A stretch of 64,000 nucleotides of DNA from Clostridiales bacterium (GTDB lineage: Bacteria > Bacillota > Clostridia > Saccharofermentanales > Saccharofermentanaceae). Positions 1 to 9,089 of the stretch are shown here, piece by piece. Below the pieces are notes generated by a model. The model was not told where the DNA came from. It saw nothing but the letters and a program-made list of their open reading frames with translations, and ran no database searches. The first letter of the stretch is position 1. Each line of letters starts with the position of its first letter. The stretch is taken from positions 62,001 to 126,000 of the forward strand of contig JAFZKB010000002.1 in the NCBI GenBank assembly GCA_017551865.1. The letters are read 5' to 3'. Position numbers and translations under genes: made by a program.

Positions 1-1
1 T

Positions 2-697
2 CTCGTTCTGGGCATTTTCTGTCTTGCGCTGAATTACGGGCTGATCCCGTGGAATCGAGATGCATTTTACACCAGTATCCTTCAGGGGCTGATCGGAGGC
101 GGCTTCTGCCTGTTCGTTTCGATGGGTTACTACGGTCTGAAGAATACGGCCCGTGCTTCGAACCTTGCCGGACGGACCCGGGATCTGGGGGATCTTCTGA
201 AAAACGAAGAGAAACTGCTTTCTTCTCCGATGCCGGCTTTCGATTTTCTGGAATATGGGAAAGCTCCTGTCATGCAGAGAGTGCCTTATCTTTGCGCATA
301 CTATCTGTGTGCGGAGATCAAGAATGACCTTCCCGCACTGGCCCAGGCGGCCAACGCATTCAGTAAGTTAAATACGGCTACGCTTACGGATGCGGGACAC
401 TTCTCCGTGGATACTACCATGTTCGGCTATTATTCTTTCCGCGAAAAGAACCCGTCGATGGCGACAAGGCATTATGAGCATTCGATGAAGAACATCGACG
501 CGGATATGGACTGTAACGGGCGCCGGAAACTGGCGTATTACGCATTCTATATCCTTGAAGATAAGGATCTGGCCAGGACCTATCTCGAGCAGGGGCTTCG
601 CGCACTAAAAGTAGTGGATCCGAGGATCACGCCGGCGCACCTCCACTTTGAAGAGAGGATGCTCAATTATCTGAAGTCCCAACTGGAATCTGATTGA
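2..697 (+). CDS. Membrane-anchored TPR-like protein, 5' end missing
   Basis: The reading frame is open from the window edge to a TGA at 695-697, so the true start lies outside. The first ~40 visible residues are hydrophobic and contain at least one membrane segment. The remaining ~190 residues are hydrophilic and helix-rich, with Tyr/Ala-spaced pairs (for example around LAYYAFYILED) resembling tetratricopeptide-type helical hairpins. A single-membrane protein with a cytoplasmic helical repeat domain is the best description. I do not recognise a family and no catalytic motif is visible. The stop codon overlaps the -35 element of the pta promoter, so the gene ends exactly where the next unit begins. 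Confidence 0.6.
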   Translation, partial: LVLGIFCLALNYGLIPWNRDAFYTSILQGLIGGGFCLFVSMGYYGLKNTARASNLAGRTRDLGDLLKNEEKLLSSPMPAFDFLEYGKAPVMQRVPYLCAYYLCAEIKNDLPALAQAANAFSKLNTATLTDAGHFSVDTTMFGYYSFREKNPSMATRHYEHSMKNIDADMDCNGRRKLAYYAFYILEDKDLARTYLEQGLRALKVVDPRITPAHLHFEERMLNYLKSQLESD

Positions 698-722
698 AAA
701 CCAGCCGTTATAAAGGTATAAT
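694..722 (+). promoter_or_regulatory. Sigma-70/A type promoter for pta
   Basis: TTGAAA at 694-699 and TATAAT at 717-722 are separated by exactly 17 bp, close to the vegetative consensus. Transcription would begin near 729, leaving a leader of about 85 nt before the pta ATG at 814. The leader has no strong Shine-Dalgarno sequence (GGCAGGCG is the nearest purine-rich patch). Confidence 0.75.
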
Positions 723-813
723 ATTTAGGCACGATTTCAATGCTGCGCGTGCTGAAGTCAAACGCTAAGGCACCCGCGGATGAAAAATATTAAGCAAGGC
801 AGGCGATTGATTT

Positions 814-1809
814 ATGGCATTTATTGACGAAATTAAAGCAAAAGCAAAGAGTAACAAGAAGACCGTCATTCTTCCGGAGTCCATGGACAGAAGAACTTTT
901 GAGGCGGCTGCAGAGATCCTCGCTGAGGACATCGCAGATCTGATCATCATCGGTACAGATGATGAGGTCAAGGCAAACAGCGAAGGACTTGATATTTCCA
1001 AGGCAACAATTATCAACCCGCACACCTACGAGAAGACAAAAGAATACATCAATGGTTTCTACGAGCTCCGTAAGGCAAAGGGTATGACACCGGAAGAAGC
1101 TGAGAAGACTCTCCTCGGTGATTATATGTACTACGCCTGCATGATGGTTAAGATGGGCGATGGTGACGGTATCGTTTCCGGTGCCTGCCACTCCACAGCA
1201 AATACACTCCGTCCGTCCCTTCAGATCATCAAGACAGCTCCGGGCACCAAGCTCGTTTCCGCTTTCTTCGTAATGGTCGTTCCGGACTGTGAGTATGGTG
1301 AAGACGGTGTATTCGTATTCGGTGACTGCGGTCTCGTTCAGAATCCGAATCCGGAAGAACTCGCTGCTATCGCAGGTTCCTCCGCTGCATCCTTCAAGCA
1401 GCTCGTCGGCAAAGAGCCGGTAGTTGCTCTTCTTTCCCACTCTTCCATGGGTTCCGCAAAGCACGACGATGTTACTAAGGTCGTTGAGGCTACCAAGATC
1501 GCTAAGGAAGAATATCCGCAGTTCGCCATCGACGGTGAGCTCCAGGCTGACGCCGCTATGGTTCCGTCCATCGGTGCTTCTAAGGCTCCGAACAGTAATG
1601 TTGCAGGTAAGGCTAACGTTCTTATCTTCCCGGACCTCGATGCAGGTAACATCGGATACAAGCTGGTTCAGAGACTGGGCAAGGCAGAAGCTTACGGCCC
1701 GATGTGCCAGGGTATCGCAAAGCCGGTCAACGACCTGTCCCGTGGATGCTCCGCGAAGGATATCGTTGGTGTAATCGCGATCACAGCTGTACAGGCACAG
1801 AATTCTTAA
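814..1809 (+). CDS. pta: Phosphate acetyltransferase
   Basis: Converts acetyl-CoA and phosphate to acetyl phosphate and CoA in the cytoplasm, the first step of the acetate/ATP branch. At 331 residues it has the short single-domain length usual in Firmicutes, without the N-terminal DRTGG/CobB-like extension of enteric Pta. Family features seen are the N-terminal KTVILPESMDRRTFEAA region, the internal SGACHSTANTLRPSLQIIKT segment and the C-terminal PVNDLSRGCSAKDIVG motif. ackA follows after 71 bp with a weak hairpin between them, so the two are probably co-transcribed. The CTC/GTT/ATC-rich codon use, like that of ackA, suggests high expression. Confidence 0.95.
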   Translation: MAFIDEIKAKAKSNKKTVILPESMDRRTFEAAAEILAEDIADLIIIGTDDEVKANSEGLDISKATIINPHTYEKTKEYINGFYELRKAKGMTPEEAEKTLLGDYMYYACMMVKMGDGDGIVSGACHSTANTLRPSLQIIKTAPGTKLVSAFFVMVVPDCEYGEDGVFVFGDCGLVQNPNPEELAAIAGSSAASFKQLVGKEPVVALLSHSSMGSAKHDDVTKVVEATKIAKEEYPQFAIDGELQADAAMVPSIGASKAPNSNVAGKANVLIFPDLDAGNIGYKLVQRLGKAEAYGPMCQGIAKPVNDLSRGCSAKDIVGVIAITAVQAQNS

Positions 1810-1820
1810 GTCAAATAGAA

Positions 1821-1850
1821 GCGGGACAGGAAACTGCCCCGCTTTACTTT
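1821..1850 (+). terminator. Weak hairpin between pta and ackA
   Basis: GCGGG-a-CAG, a GAAA-type tetraloop, then CTG-c-CCCGC forms an 8-bp interrupted stem followed by an imperfect T-rich tract (tttactttt). It could act as a partial terminator setting the pta:ackA ratio or as an mRNA-stabilising processing hairpin. Confidence 0.45.
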
Positions 1851-1880
1851 TGAAATATCAAGAAACTAAGGAGAAACGAA

Positions 1881-3074
1881 ATGAAGATTTTAGTTATCAA
1901 CTGCGGAAGTTCTTCCTGCAAGTTCCAGCTTTTCGAAACATCTACAGGTGACGTCCTTGCCAAGGGTAATGCCGAGCGTATCGGTATCGACGGCAAGCTC
2001 ACCTACAAGACACCGGGTAAGGAAGATTTCATCTGCACAGATCCGATGCCGGACCATAAGGTCGCTGTTAAGATGATCCTCGACGCTCTCGTAGACAAGG
2101 ATCATGGTGTTCTTTCTGATATCGGCGAGATCAAGGCTGTCGGTCACCGCGTACTCCACGGCGGTAAGTACTACAGCAAGTCCGTTATCGTAAACGACGA
2201 CGTAAAGCGCGTTATCCGTGAGTGCTTCCCTCTGGGACCTCTGCACAATCCGGCAAACCTCACAGGTATCGAAGCCTGCGAGTCCGTTCTTCCGGAAGGC
2301 ACACCGCAAGTTGCCGTATTCGATACCGCTTTCCATATGACCATGCCGCCGAAGGCTTACACATATGCACTGCCGTATGAGCTCACAGAGAAGTATTCCA
2401 TCCGCCGCTACGGTTTCCATGGTACTTCCCACCGTTATGTTTCCCGCCGTGCAGCTGAATTCCTCGGCAAGGACTATAACAACATCAAGATCATCACCTG
2501 CCACCTCGGTAACGGCTCCTCTTTCGCAGCTGTTGACCACGGTAAGTGCGTAGATACATCCATGGGTCTTACTCCTCTTGCAGGTATCTGCATGGGTACC
2601 CGCTGCGGTGATATCGACCCGGCTATCGTTCCGTTCCTGATGACCAACGAGAACATGACTCCGGATGACATCGATATCCTCATGAACAAGAAGTCCGGTG
2701 TGGAAGGTCTTTCCGGCGTATCTTCCGACTTCAGAGATCTTGAGAAGGCTTCCCGCGAAGGTAACGAGCGCGCAACTCTGGCTCTCGACATGTTCGAGTA
2801 TCAGGCAAGAAAGATCATCGGTTCCTATGCAGCAGCAATGGGCGGCGTTGACGTCATCGCATTTACTGCAGGTATCGGAGAGAACACAGACTACATCCGT
2901 GCAGCTGCCTGCGAAGGCCTCGAGTTCATGGGCGTTAAGATCGATCCCAGCAAGAACAACGGCGTTCGTTCCGAAGCTGTGATCTCTTCTGACGATTCCA
3001 AGGTAACTGTAGCGATCATCCCGACCAACGAGGAGCTCGCCATCGCACAGGAGACAGAAGAATTAGTGAAATAA
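1881..3074 (+). CDS. ackA: Acetate kinase
   Basis: Transfers phosphate from acetyl phosphate to ADP, yielding acetate and ATP. The 397-residue length is typical of the ASKHA-fold family. Visible motifs are the N-terminal phosphate loop [34 protein letters not shown], the [11 protein letters not shown] adenosine/phosphate-binding region and the C-terminal GIGEN. The start is supported by AAGGAG nine bases before the ATG. It is directly downstream of pta and followed by a large terminator-like hairpin, so pta-ackA form a closed two-gene unit. Confidence 0.97.
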   Translation: MKILVINCGSSSCKFQLFETSTGDVLAKGNAERIGIDGKLTYKTPGKEDFICTDPMPDHKVAVKMILDALVDKDHGVLSDIGEIKAVGHRVLHGGKYYSKSVIVNDDVKRVIRECFPLGPLHNPANLTGIEACESVLPEGTPQVAVFDTAFHMTMPPKAYTYALPYELTEKYSIRRYGFHGTSHRYVSRRAAEFLGKDYNNIKIITCHLGNGSSFAAVDHGKCVDTSMGLTPLAGICMGTRCGDIDPAIVPFLMTNENMTPDDIDILMNKKSGVEGLSGVSSDFRDLEKASREGNERATLALDMFEYQARKIIGSYAAAMGGVDVIAFTAGIGENTDYIRAAACEGLEFMGVKIDPSKNNGVRSEAVISSDDSKVTVAIIPTNEELAIAQETEELVK

Positions 3075-3143
3075 AAATCCGATCCCTTGACGGCTTCAGA
3101 CAGTTTGCTCGCGCAAGACTCGCCGTCTCGGGATCGAATTTTA
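3073..3143 (+). terminator. Long terminator hairpin with conserved loop core (copy A)
   Basis: Outer arms AAAAT-CGATCCC and GGGATCG-ATTTT pair after ackA, with an inner GACGG/CCGTC stem. The loop core at 3094-3122 reads cTTCAGACAG-TTTGC..GCAAG-ACTCG, containing its own mini-stem (TTGC/GCAA). The same core occurs in the hairpins at 3168-3253 and 57566-57640. A-run before and T-run after would let it terminate in both directions. The architecture recalls the skipping-rope RNA motif as I remember it; an Rfam search would settle that. Confidence 0.7.
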
Positions 3144-3167
3144 TTCGCAATGATTTCATAAAGAAAT

Positions 3168-3253
3168 AAGAAGGAAAGGATCACTTCGAAGTGGCGAGTT
3201 TTTTGCGGAGCAAAAGCTGTTTGAGCCGGGGAGAAGTGAGTCCTTTCCTTCTT
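3168..3253 (-). ncRNA. Long hairpin with conserved loop core (copy B, minus orientation)
   Basis: A ~19-bp near-perfect stem (AAGAAGGAAAGGA-TCACTTC against its complement) encloses, on the minus strand, CTCAAACAG-CTTTTGC-tcc-GCAAAA-AACTCG at 3195-3225, matching the cores of copies A and C. It points toward copy A and sits just upstream of the + strand phosphatase gene, where a minus-strand terminator has no obvious gene to serve. It ends 12 bases before the AGGAGG of the next gene. Confidence 0.65.
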
Positions 3254-3274
3254 AAAAGTTTATAGGAGGAAAAC

Positions 3275-3934
3275 ATGCGGATAATCATCGTGCGCCACGG
3301 CGATCCTGATTATGAGAAGGACTGTCTTACCGAGCTTGGGAAAAAGCAGGCCGAGGCGGTGGCGAAGCGGTTGATGTCGGAAGGGATAGAGGAGATCTAT
3401 TCTTCCTGTCTGGGACGCGCGAAAGAGACCGCGCAGGCTTTTTCGGACCTGTCCGGGATAAAACCGGTGCATATCCTCGATTTCATGCAGGAGATCCGTT
3501 TCGGATACGGGATGGATCTTTACACGACGGGAAATCCGTGGGATGAAACGGATGAGATGTCGAAAAGAGGCGAAGACCTCACAGATAAAAACTGGCGCGA
3601 GCATCCGTTCTTTAAAGAAAATGCCGCAACCAGTGATGTCGATATGATCGCGGAAGAAACAGATAAGTGGATGGCCACTCTCGGATACGAAAGAGATGGC
3701 CTTTACTACCGCTGCACGAGGGAAGATGAGGAAGAGCATACCATCGTGCTGTTTGCGCATGGCGGATCAGGTACCGCGATGCTCTCGAGGATCCTGAATC
3801 TTCCTTTCCCGTATCTATGCGCGATCGTGCGCATGCCGCACACGGCGATCACGATCCTTCGGATGGATAAACGCCCGGGTTCCGTCACGATGCCGGTCCT
3901 GGAACTTCTTTGTGATGCGGGTCATATCCGATGA
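3275..3934 (+). CDS. Histidine phosphatase superfamily protein
   Basis: A 219-residue branch-1 histidine phosphatase (phosphoglycerate-mutase fold). The catalytic RHG is at residues 7-9 near the N-terminus, and the second histidine is in LFAHGGSGTA (about residue 162). The TELGKKQAEAVAKRL and SSCLGRAKETAQAFS segments are the usual phosphate-pocket helices. The substrate cannot be told from sequence; small phosphosugars or alpha-ribazole phosphate are known substrates in the family, but no cobalamin genes are nearby. A clear AGGAGG five bases before the ATG fixes the start. It appears monocistronic, between copy B of the hairpin family and the next promoter. Confidence 0.85.
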   Translation: MRIIIVRHGDPDYEKDCLTELGKKQAEAVAKRLMSEGIEEIYSSCLGRAKETAQAFSDLSGIKPVHILDFMQEIRFGYGMDLYTTGNPWDETDEMSKRGEDLTDKNWREHPFFKENAATSDVDMIAEETDKWMATLGYERDGLYYRCTREDEEEHTIVLFAHGGSGTAMLSRILNLPFPYLCAIVRMPHTAITILRMDKRPGSVTMPVLELLCDAGHIR

Positions 3935-4008
3935 GAAAAAGTTTTTGTGTTTTCAGAATGTTCATAAAAACTGAAACTTTGCTTTACCCTCTTGGGGCGT
4001 TTGGTTTT

Positions 4009-4014
4009 TATAAT
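4009..4014 (+). promoter_or_regulatory. -10 element upstream of the ABC-2 operon
   Basis: TATAAT lies 20 bases before the ATG at 4035. No good -35 is visible at 17 bp. Upstream (3940-3980) are overlapping inverted repeats (AGTTTTT..AAAAACT and TTTTCAG..CTGAAA) that could be an operator or the terminator of the preceding gene. Confidence 0.5.
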
Positions 4015-4034
4015 GAACTCATCAAGCATCAAGG

Positions 4035-5363
4035 ATGAGCAGCGCTATGCGACACACTTTTACGATCTTTAAATGGGAGATGAAAAAAATCATCGCGAAC
4101 TGGAGAAAGACGCTTACGACGTTCCTTCTTCCCGCGGTGCTCCTCCTTGCAGCGATCAATGTGTTTCCGCTTCTTATCAACTATCTTTCCACAGGACATA
4201 TCCAGAGCCGCCCGGTCACGGTGATCGAGGCGCCGGAGTCTTTTAAGGACTATATCGATTCCAACAGCAAATCCTCTCTTTATTCTTTCACATGGCTCTC
4301 AGAAGAAGACGCCATGGATCTTATTGAAGATAAGGAGGAATTCCAAAGTCAGCTTGGAAAAGGACGGGTGTTTATTTCTTTTTCCGCAAGACAAAAGCAT
4401 AAGGACATGGCTTTTGATGACTGTGTAAGAGGGTATTATTCGGCTCTGGCACATGGAGAAAAGACGAGCGGCTACGAGATGATGGTCGATATCTTCTACG
4501 ACGCCCAGTCCTTCACGAGTTATCTTCTTGCCGAGCAGTTCCAGGCCGATCTCGGTGACGGCTATTCCCAGTATCTGATGAATGAACTGGGTCAGGAATA
4601 TCTTGATGTCGGCGGCGGTTCCCGATGGGAACGAGATGGTTTCAATCCTTTTAATTTCGTTCTTTCCAACCGCGCGAATGCGAACCTTGGCGCTTCGAGA
4701 ACGATTCCGACGATGATGATCCTTCTGATGTATTACTGCATCTATTCGCTGGCGGCCGAGACACTGGCTTCGTCCCGCCAGAACGGTTTTCTGACCAAAG
4801 TCTATCTCACTCCGATCTCCAAGCAGGCTCTTCTTACGGGAAAAGCCCTGATGGTCATCACGATCGGTGTAGTCAGCGCGTCGATCACGTATTTCATGCT
4901 GTTTATATCGTCATGGGTGAACCGCAGTAACAGTGCGTATTCGCTGCTGCCGTTCGGATTATTCCTTTCCGGATCCCAGCTCCTGCTGTTTTTCATATCG
5001 ATCCTTATTGCAGCTGTTGTCATGACAATGATCTGCTTTGCAATCGTCTTTAGGCTTAGAAGGATGGAAGATGTGATCATGAATCTACAGACGCCGCTCG
5101 TGCTTCTGATCTTCGAATTCTTCGTAAACATGTTCCGCCCGTCCAGCGCAATTGCTCTGGAATACTGTATCCCGGTCCATAACTCGATCATGCTCATCCG
5201 GGAGATCTTCCTGGGGACGTTCACCTGGGGCAATTTCGCGATCGTCTCGCTGGTGAACATTCTGGTCGCGGGATTACTTTTCATGATCTGCCTGAATACC
5301 AAAGACGGTATGATCCATATCGCTGAAGGAGGTACGTATGATATCCGTAAATCACGTAAGTAA
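4035..5363 (+). CDS. ABC-2 type transporter permease
   Basis: A 442-residue ABC-2/NatB-like permease: one N-terminal membrane segment (about residues 27-50), a ~170-residue extracytoplasmic domain, then a block of five or six membrane segments from about residue 225 to the C-terminus. It overlaps the downstream ATPase gene by 26 bases, implying translational coupling. Start choice is uncertain: ATG 4035 is only two bases from the AAGG patch, and an in-frame ATG at 4047 has better spacing. With the next two genes it forms one export operon. The substrate is unknown. Confidence 0.8.
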   Translation: MSSAMRHTFTIFKWEMKKIIANWRKTLTTFLLPAVLLLAAINVFPLLINYLSTGHIQSRPVTVIEAPESFKDYIDSNSKSSLYSFTWLSEEDAMDLIEDKEEFQSQLGKGRVFISFSARQKHKDMAFDDCVRGYYSALAHGEKTSGYEMMVDIFYDAQSFTSYLLAEQFQADLGDGYSQYLMNELGQEYLDVGGGSRWERDGFNPFNFVLSNRANANLGASRTIPTMMILLMYYCIYSLAAETLASSRQNGFLTKVYLTPISKQALLTGKALMVITIGVVSASITYFMLFISSWVNRSNSAYSLLPFGLFLSGSQLLLFFISILIAAVVMTMICFAIVFRLRRMEDVIMNLQTPLVLLIFEFFVNMFRPSSAIALEYCIPVHNSIMLIREIFLGTFTWGNFAIVSLVNILVAGLLFMICLNTKDGMIHIAEGGTYDIRKSRK

Positions 5364-6072
5364 GAGATATAACAAGCGCGACATGGTGGTCGACGATGTT
5401 AGTTTCACTGTGGAAAAGGGCAGGATCTTCGGCCTTTTGGGACCGAACGGCGCCGGCAAGACCACGCTGATGCAGATGATCGCGACTCTCCTTGAGCCGA
5501 CGTCCGGGATCGTTTCGATCTGCGGTCTGGATACCAAAGCCTCTGCCCAGGAAATAAGGAAGAAGATCGGATTCCTGACGACGGAGATCAAGCTCGACCC
5601 GCTTTCGACCCCGAACCAGCTCTTCGATTTTTTCAGTGAGCTTTACGATATTCCGAAGGAAAAAATCGCTTCGCATAAACAGGAGAGCTTTGCCCGTTTC
5701 GGTATAGAACCCTTTGCCAACAAGCGGATCGCGGAACTGTCTACCGGCATGAAGCAGAAGATCTCTATCGTGATCTCTCTGATCCATGATCCGCAGGTGA
5801 TCATCTTCGACGAACCGACGAACGGCCTGGATATCCTTACCTCCCGTCAGGTTATGGACTATCTTCTGGAACTCCGGGAAAAGGGATGCTGCGTGCTGCT
5901 TTCGACCCACATCTTCTCAGTGGCGGAGCAGCTCTGCGATGAGATCGCCATCCTTGTAGACGGCAAGATCGTAGATCAGGGATCGGCGAAGGAACTGGCC
6001 GAGAAGACGGGCAGTAAGACATTTGAAGAAGCCTTCTTCAAACTCTATTCAGAACACCACAGGGAGGGATAA
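5338..6072 (+). CDS. ABC transporter ATP-binding protein (NatA-like)
   Basis: A 244-residue ATPase with Walker A GPNGAGKTT (35-43), signature LSTGMKQK, Walker B VIIFDEPTNGLD and the H-loop LLSTHIF; all catalytic residues are present. The TTEIKLDPLSTPNQLFDFF segment is characteristic of NatA/CcmA-type exporters. Its GGAGG lies within the end of the upstream permease gene. It probably energises both flanking permeases (4035-5363 and 6075-8336), which would form an asymmetric heterodimer. Confidence 0.9.
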   Translation: MISVNHVSKRYNKRDMVVDDVSFTVEKGRIFGLLGPNGAGKTTLMQMIATLLEPTSGIVSICGLDTKASAQEIRKKIGFLTTEIKLDPLSTPNQLFDFFSELYDIPKEKIASHKQESFARFGIEPFANKRIAELSTGMKQKISIVISLIHDPQVIIFDEPTNGLDILTSRQVMDYLLELREKGCCVLLSTHIFSVAEQLCDEIAILVDGKIVDQGSAKELAEKTGSKTFEEAFFKLYSEHHREG

Positions 6073-6074
6073 GG

Positions 6075-8336
6075 ATGCGCCGCGCGATACGTGCCCTGAT
6101 ACGGAAAACATTTGGCAAAAACCACTCCATGCAGGCCCAGGCTTCCGGGATCACGATGGTGGTATGCCTTGCGTTTATCGTGGGACTCGTATGCTTTTTC
6201 TACAGTTTCCTGGACATGGTCGTTGTCGGAGAAGAAGAACCTACTTATTCGGAGGGCATCATCATCGTCAACGCGCCGGATTCCTGGAAGAAATACGCGA
6301 AACTGGATAAACTTTCTAAAAGATTCGACATCACATACAAGAGGACAGATGCATATTTCGACGTCTTTACCTTCTCGAACTGGATGAAGGAAGAAGACGC
6401 ATTCATGGTCCTTGTATTCCCGGAGGATTTCGATGACAAGTGTCAGCTCCGGAAGGTGGAGGAGAAGCCGGAGATCCTGACATTCTGTTCGTCCGACCAC
6501 CTCGAATATGTGTCGAAGAAGGATGAATTCTGTGAAACTGTCGTCGATGGCGGGTATTACCAATTTATCTCGACGAACCTCGGGGTTCCGCTTCCTTTGT
6601 GGAAGGAACCCTACATGGATACGATCCCTGTCGGAAGACAGACGGTCAGGGGTGTCGCAGCGGAACGACTCGCCCGTATGGTGGTGCCGCTTCTGTTCTT
6701 CGTGAGCATCATGTACGTATGCATGCTTACCGGCATGAATGCCATCGCCGGCGATAAGGAAAGAGGTACTTTCGCCTCGATCCTGATGACACCGATCTCC
6801 CGGGGGACGATCGTGCTCGGAAACTATCTGGGGGTCATACTTCATGCCCTGATCCCTGCGGCGGTCCTATGGCTTTGCCTGATCTTCCCGGCTTCGCCGG
6901 TCGGGCTGATCGAGATTATTCTGCTGACGATCTCTTTCGCACTTCTTATGGCGGCGATCACGATCCTCATCTCCTGCATGAGTAATTCCATCGTATCGGC
7001 CCAGACGGCTTTTCTGCCGATCTTCCTGATCGTGCTCGTCGTCTGCGTGACCTGTATGCAGTCCACCTCGCCGAATCCGGTGAACCGCTATATCCCGATC
7101 TACGGTCATTTCTACGGCATAGGCGACAGCCTTATGAGCACATCGGATATCCTGCCGCTCCTTTGCTGTGTGATGTCCTCGCTCCTTATGGCGGCGATCT
7201 GTCTTCTGATCTCCCGGCGTCTTCTCATGACGGAGATGTTCACGGTGGCCGTCGAATCCAAGTCGGATAAAGAGCTCCGCAAGGCCGCGGCTCGCGCCAG
7301 AAAAGAGAAGAACGATTATGTCTCTTCGGCAAGAGCCAATGTCTTCGGATATAAGCCGGTAAAGAGAAAGCCGCTCCTTCGTTTCCTCATCGGGCATGCC
7401 GTACTGCCGCTCGCGCTTCTGTCGCTGTTCCAGCCTTTGGCCATGATCCCCGCGATCCTGTCGTACATGAAGTCTCCGGAATCGGTCGAATTCCTCCGCA
7501 TGTTCAGGGACATGTCCGGGCTCCGGAAAATCAGCGACGCCCTGTCGGAATCTTCCCGCCTCTTTTCCGGATTTATGCAGAACCATTACTTCATCCTCTT
7601 CATGGGGATCGGCTACTGGGTGATCATCGGACTATATATCCTGCTCGTCAAAAAGATCGAGAGAAATCCACTGAAGACTCTGGGCTTTTCTTCGGGAAAA
7701 GAACTGTCCGGGGCGGGCCGCACATCCCCCTTGAAGTGTTATCTCCGGGGCCTTCTGTTCGGACTTCTTCTGATCTCTTCCGTTTATGGACTCCTGCTTC
7801 TTACCGGACAGGTCAGCTGTGAGGGATTCTCCCTTTCTTCGGAATCGATCCTGCTCTTTATCTTCTACATCCTGATGTGGATCCCGCAGGGCGCGACCGA
7901 AGAGGTCATGATGCGCGGATTTATGCTCCCGAGAGTTGCCTCCCGGTTCGGCATTCCTTTCGCCGTATTCTTCTCCTCGTTCTGCTTCTCGGTGCTCCAC
8001 GCAGCCAACGCGGGATTCTCGCTTCTTGCGCTTTTGAACCTGATGCTGATCGCCGCGCTCTTTGCCCTGATCGCCCTTTACGACGGACATATCTACACGG
8101 TCTGCGCGATGCATACGATCTGGAATTTCTGCCAGGGCAATTTCTTTGGCCTCGAGGTCAGCGGTAACCCGCAGTCCGCATCGATCCTGGCTTCGAACTA
8201 CACCGCATCTTCGAGGGATCTTCTGACCGGAGGCGGGTTCGGACCGGAGGGCGGCCTTTGTGTGACCGCCGTGATCGCGGCCGGTTTCATCGTCCTCTTC
8301 TTCCTTACGAAGCGCAAAAAACTGCAGAAAGTGTGA
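6075..8336 (+). CDS. ABC-2 permease fused to CPBP intramembrane protease
   Basis: A 753-residue polytopic protein with two parts. Residues ~1-400 form a NatB-like ABC-2 permease: a TM near residue 30, an extracytoplasmic domain, then five or six TMs with the INAIAGDKERGTF motif typical of this family. Residues ~430-753 are a CPBP (CAAX protease and bacteriocin-processing) domain with the catalytic EEVMMRGF (EExxxR) motif, the FSVLHAANAG histidine motif and a later histidine in MHTIWNF. Permease-CPBP fusions are known; members are suspected of handling prenyl- or peptide-type substrates. It begins two bases after the ATPase stop with GGAGG upstream. Sodium or antimicrobial export are alternatives I cannot separate. 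Confidence 0.85.
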   Translation: MRRAIRALIRKTFGKNHSMQAQASGITMVVCLAFIVGLVCFFYSFLDMVVVGEEEPTYSEGIIIVNAPDSWKKYAKLDKLSKRFDITYKRTDAYFDVFTFSNWMKEEDAFMVLVFPEDFDDKCQLRKVEEKPEILTFCSSDHLEYVSKKDEFCETVVDGGYYQFISTNLGVPLPLWKEPYMDTIPVGRQTVRGVAAERLARMVVPLLFFVSIMYVCMLTGMNAIAGDKERGTFASILMTPISRGTIVLGNYLGVILHALIPAAVLWLCLIFPASPVGLIEIILLTISFALLMAAITILISCMSNSIVSAQTAFLPIFLIVLVVCVTCMQSTSPNPVNRYIPIYGHFYGIGDSLMSTSDILPLLCCVMSSLLMAAICLLISRRLLMTEMFTVAVESKSDKELRKAAARARKEKNDYVSSARANVFGYKPVKRKPLLRFLIGHAVLPLALLSLFQPLAMIPAILSYMKSPESVEFLRMFRDMSGLRKISDALSESSRLFSGFMQNHYFILFMGIGYWVIIGLYILLVKKIERNPLKTLGFSSGKELSGAGRTSPLKCYLRGLLFGLLLISSVYGLLLLTGQVSCEGFSLSSESILLFIFYILMWIPQGATEEVMMRGFMLPRVASRFGIPFAVFFSSFCFSVLHAANAGFSLLALLNLMLIAALFALIALYDGHIYTVCAMHTIWNFCQGNFFGLEVSGNPQSASILASNYTASSRDLLTGGGFGPEGGLCVTAVIAAGFIVLFFLTKRKKLQKV

Positions 8337-8354
8337 AATTAGTCACCTATTTCC

Positions 8355-8384
8355 TTGTAAAAGAATGTAGAATTTACTTATACT
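8355..8384 (+). promoter_or_regulatory. Promoter of the two-component/ABC resistance operon
   Basis: TTGTAA (8355-8360) and TATACT (8379-8384) with an 18-bp spacer precede the response regulator at 8415. The four genes downstream are tightly packed and likely share this promoter. Confidence 0.55.
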
Positions 8385-8414
8385 ATGAGTGAGAAATGAA
8401 ACAGAGGTTGGTTT

Positions 8415-9089
8415 ATGGGACGCGTATTACTTGTAGAAGATGATTCGAGCATCGTAACGACATTATCCGCTTTTTTGAAATCGGAAGGATACGAAGTTAT
8501 CTGGGCTCCGGGCCAGACGACAGCGCTTACCAAGATCGAGACGGAGACTTTTGATCTTGCGCTGATCGACATTTCCCTGACAGATGGTAACGGGTATGCT
8601 GTCTGTGCCGCGATCAAGGCGCAGAAGTCAGACATCCCGGTTATTTTCGTCACGGCTTCCGGTGATGAATACAGCGTAGTCACGGGCCTCGATATGGGTG
8701 CCGATGACTATATCAGCAAGCCTTTCCGTCCCAGAGAGATGCTCTCCCGAATCAAGAGCGTCATGAGAAGGACCCATAAGTCCTCGGACGTTGTCGAACT
8801 CGGAAACGTCAAGATCGACACCGCCCGCGCCAACGTCAGTAAGAACGGCGAAGAGATCATCCTTTCTGCTCTCGAGTACCGTCTGCTGCTGCTTTTTGCC
8901 AATAATCAGGGCGTCGTCCTTACCCGCGCCAAACTCCTGCAGGATCTGTGGGATGTCGGCGGCGAGTACGTCAACGACAACACCCTGACAGTATATATCA
9001 AGCGCCTTCGTGAAAAGATCGAGGACGATCCGGCCATGCCGGAGCTGATCCGCACGATCCGGGGCTTCGGATATAAAGCCGGAGAGTGA
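8415..9089 (+). CDS. OmpR-family response regulator
   Basis: A 224-residue regulator with an N-terminal receiver domain (acidic pair E8/D9-D10, phosphoacceptor D52 in LIDISLTDG, conserved Lys in YISKPFRP) and a C-terminal winged helix ending IRTIRGFGYKAGE. It is followed with a 4-bp overlap (GTGA) by a sensor kinase and then an ABC ATPase and FtsX-like permease. That gene order is characteristic of BceRSAB-type peptide-sensing and detoxification modules in Firmicutes, so its probable targets are the genes beside it. Confidence 0.93.
   Translation: MGRVLLVEDDSSIVTTLSAFLKSEGYEVIWAPGQTTALTKIETETFDLALIDISLTDGNGYAVCAAIKAQKSDIPVIFVTASGDEYSVVTGLDMGADDYISKPFRPREMLSRIKSVMRRTHKSSDVVELGNVKIDTARANVSKNGEEIILSALEYRLLLLFANNQGVVLTRAKLLQDLWDVGGEYVNDNTLTVYIKRLREKIEDDPAMPELIRTIRGFGYKAGE

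Noticed and set aside
723..813. Cyclic-di-GMP or other riboswitch before pta
   Set aside because: The leader was compared by eye with the conserved aptamer cores I know and none fits; no clear terminator or paired SD is seen.
3275..3934. Cobalamin alpha-ribazole phosphatase (cobC)
   Set aside because: The histidine-phosphatase fold is clear, but there is no cobalamin gene or cobalamin riboswitch in the window, so the specific name is not supported.
7632..8114. 160-residue charged minus-strand ORF
   Set aside because: Antisense shadow of the CPBP domain; composition is a by-product of the GC-rich third positions of the real gene.
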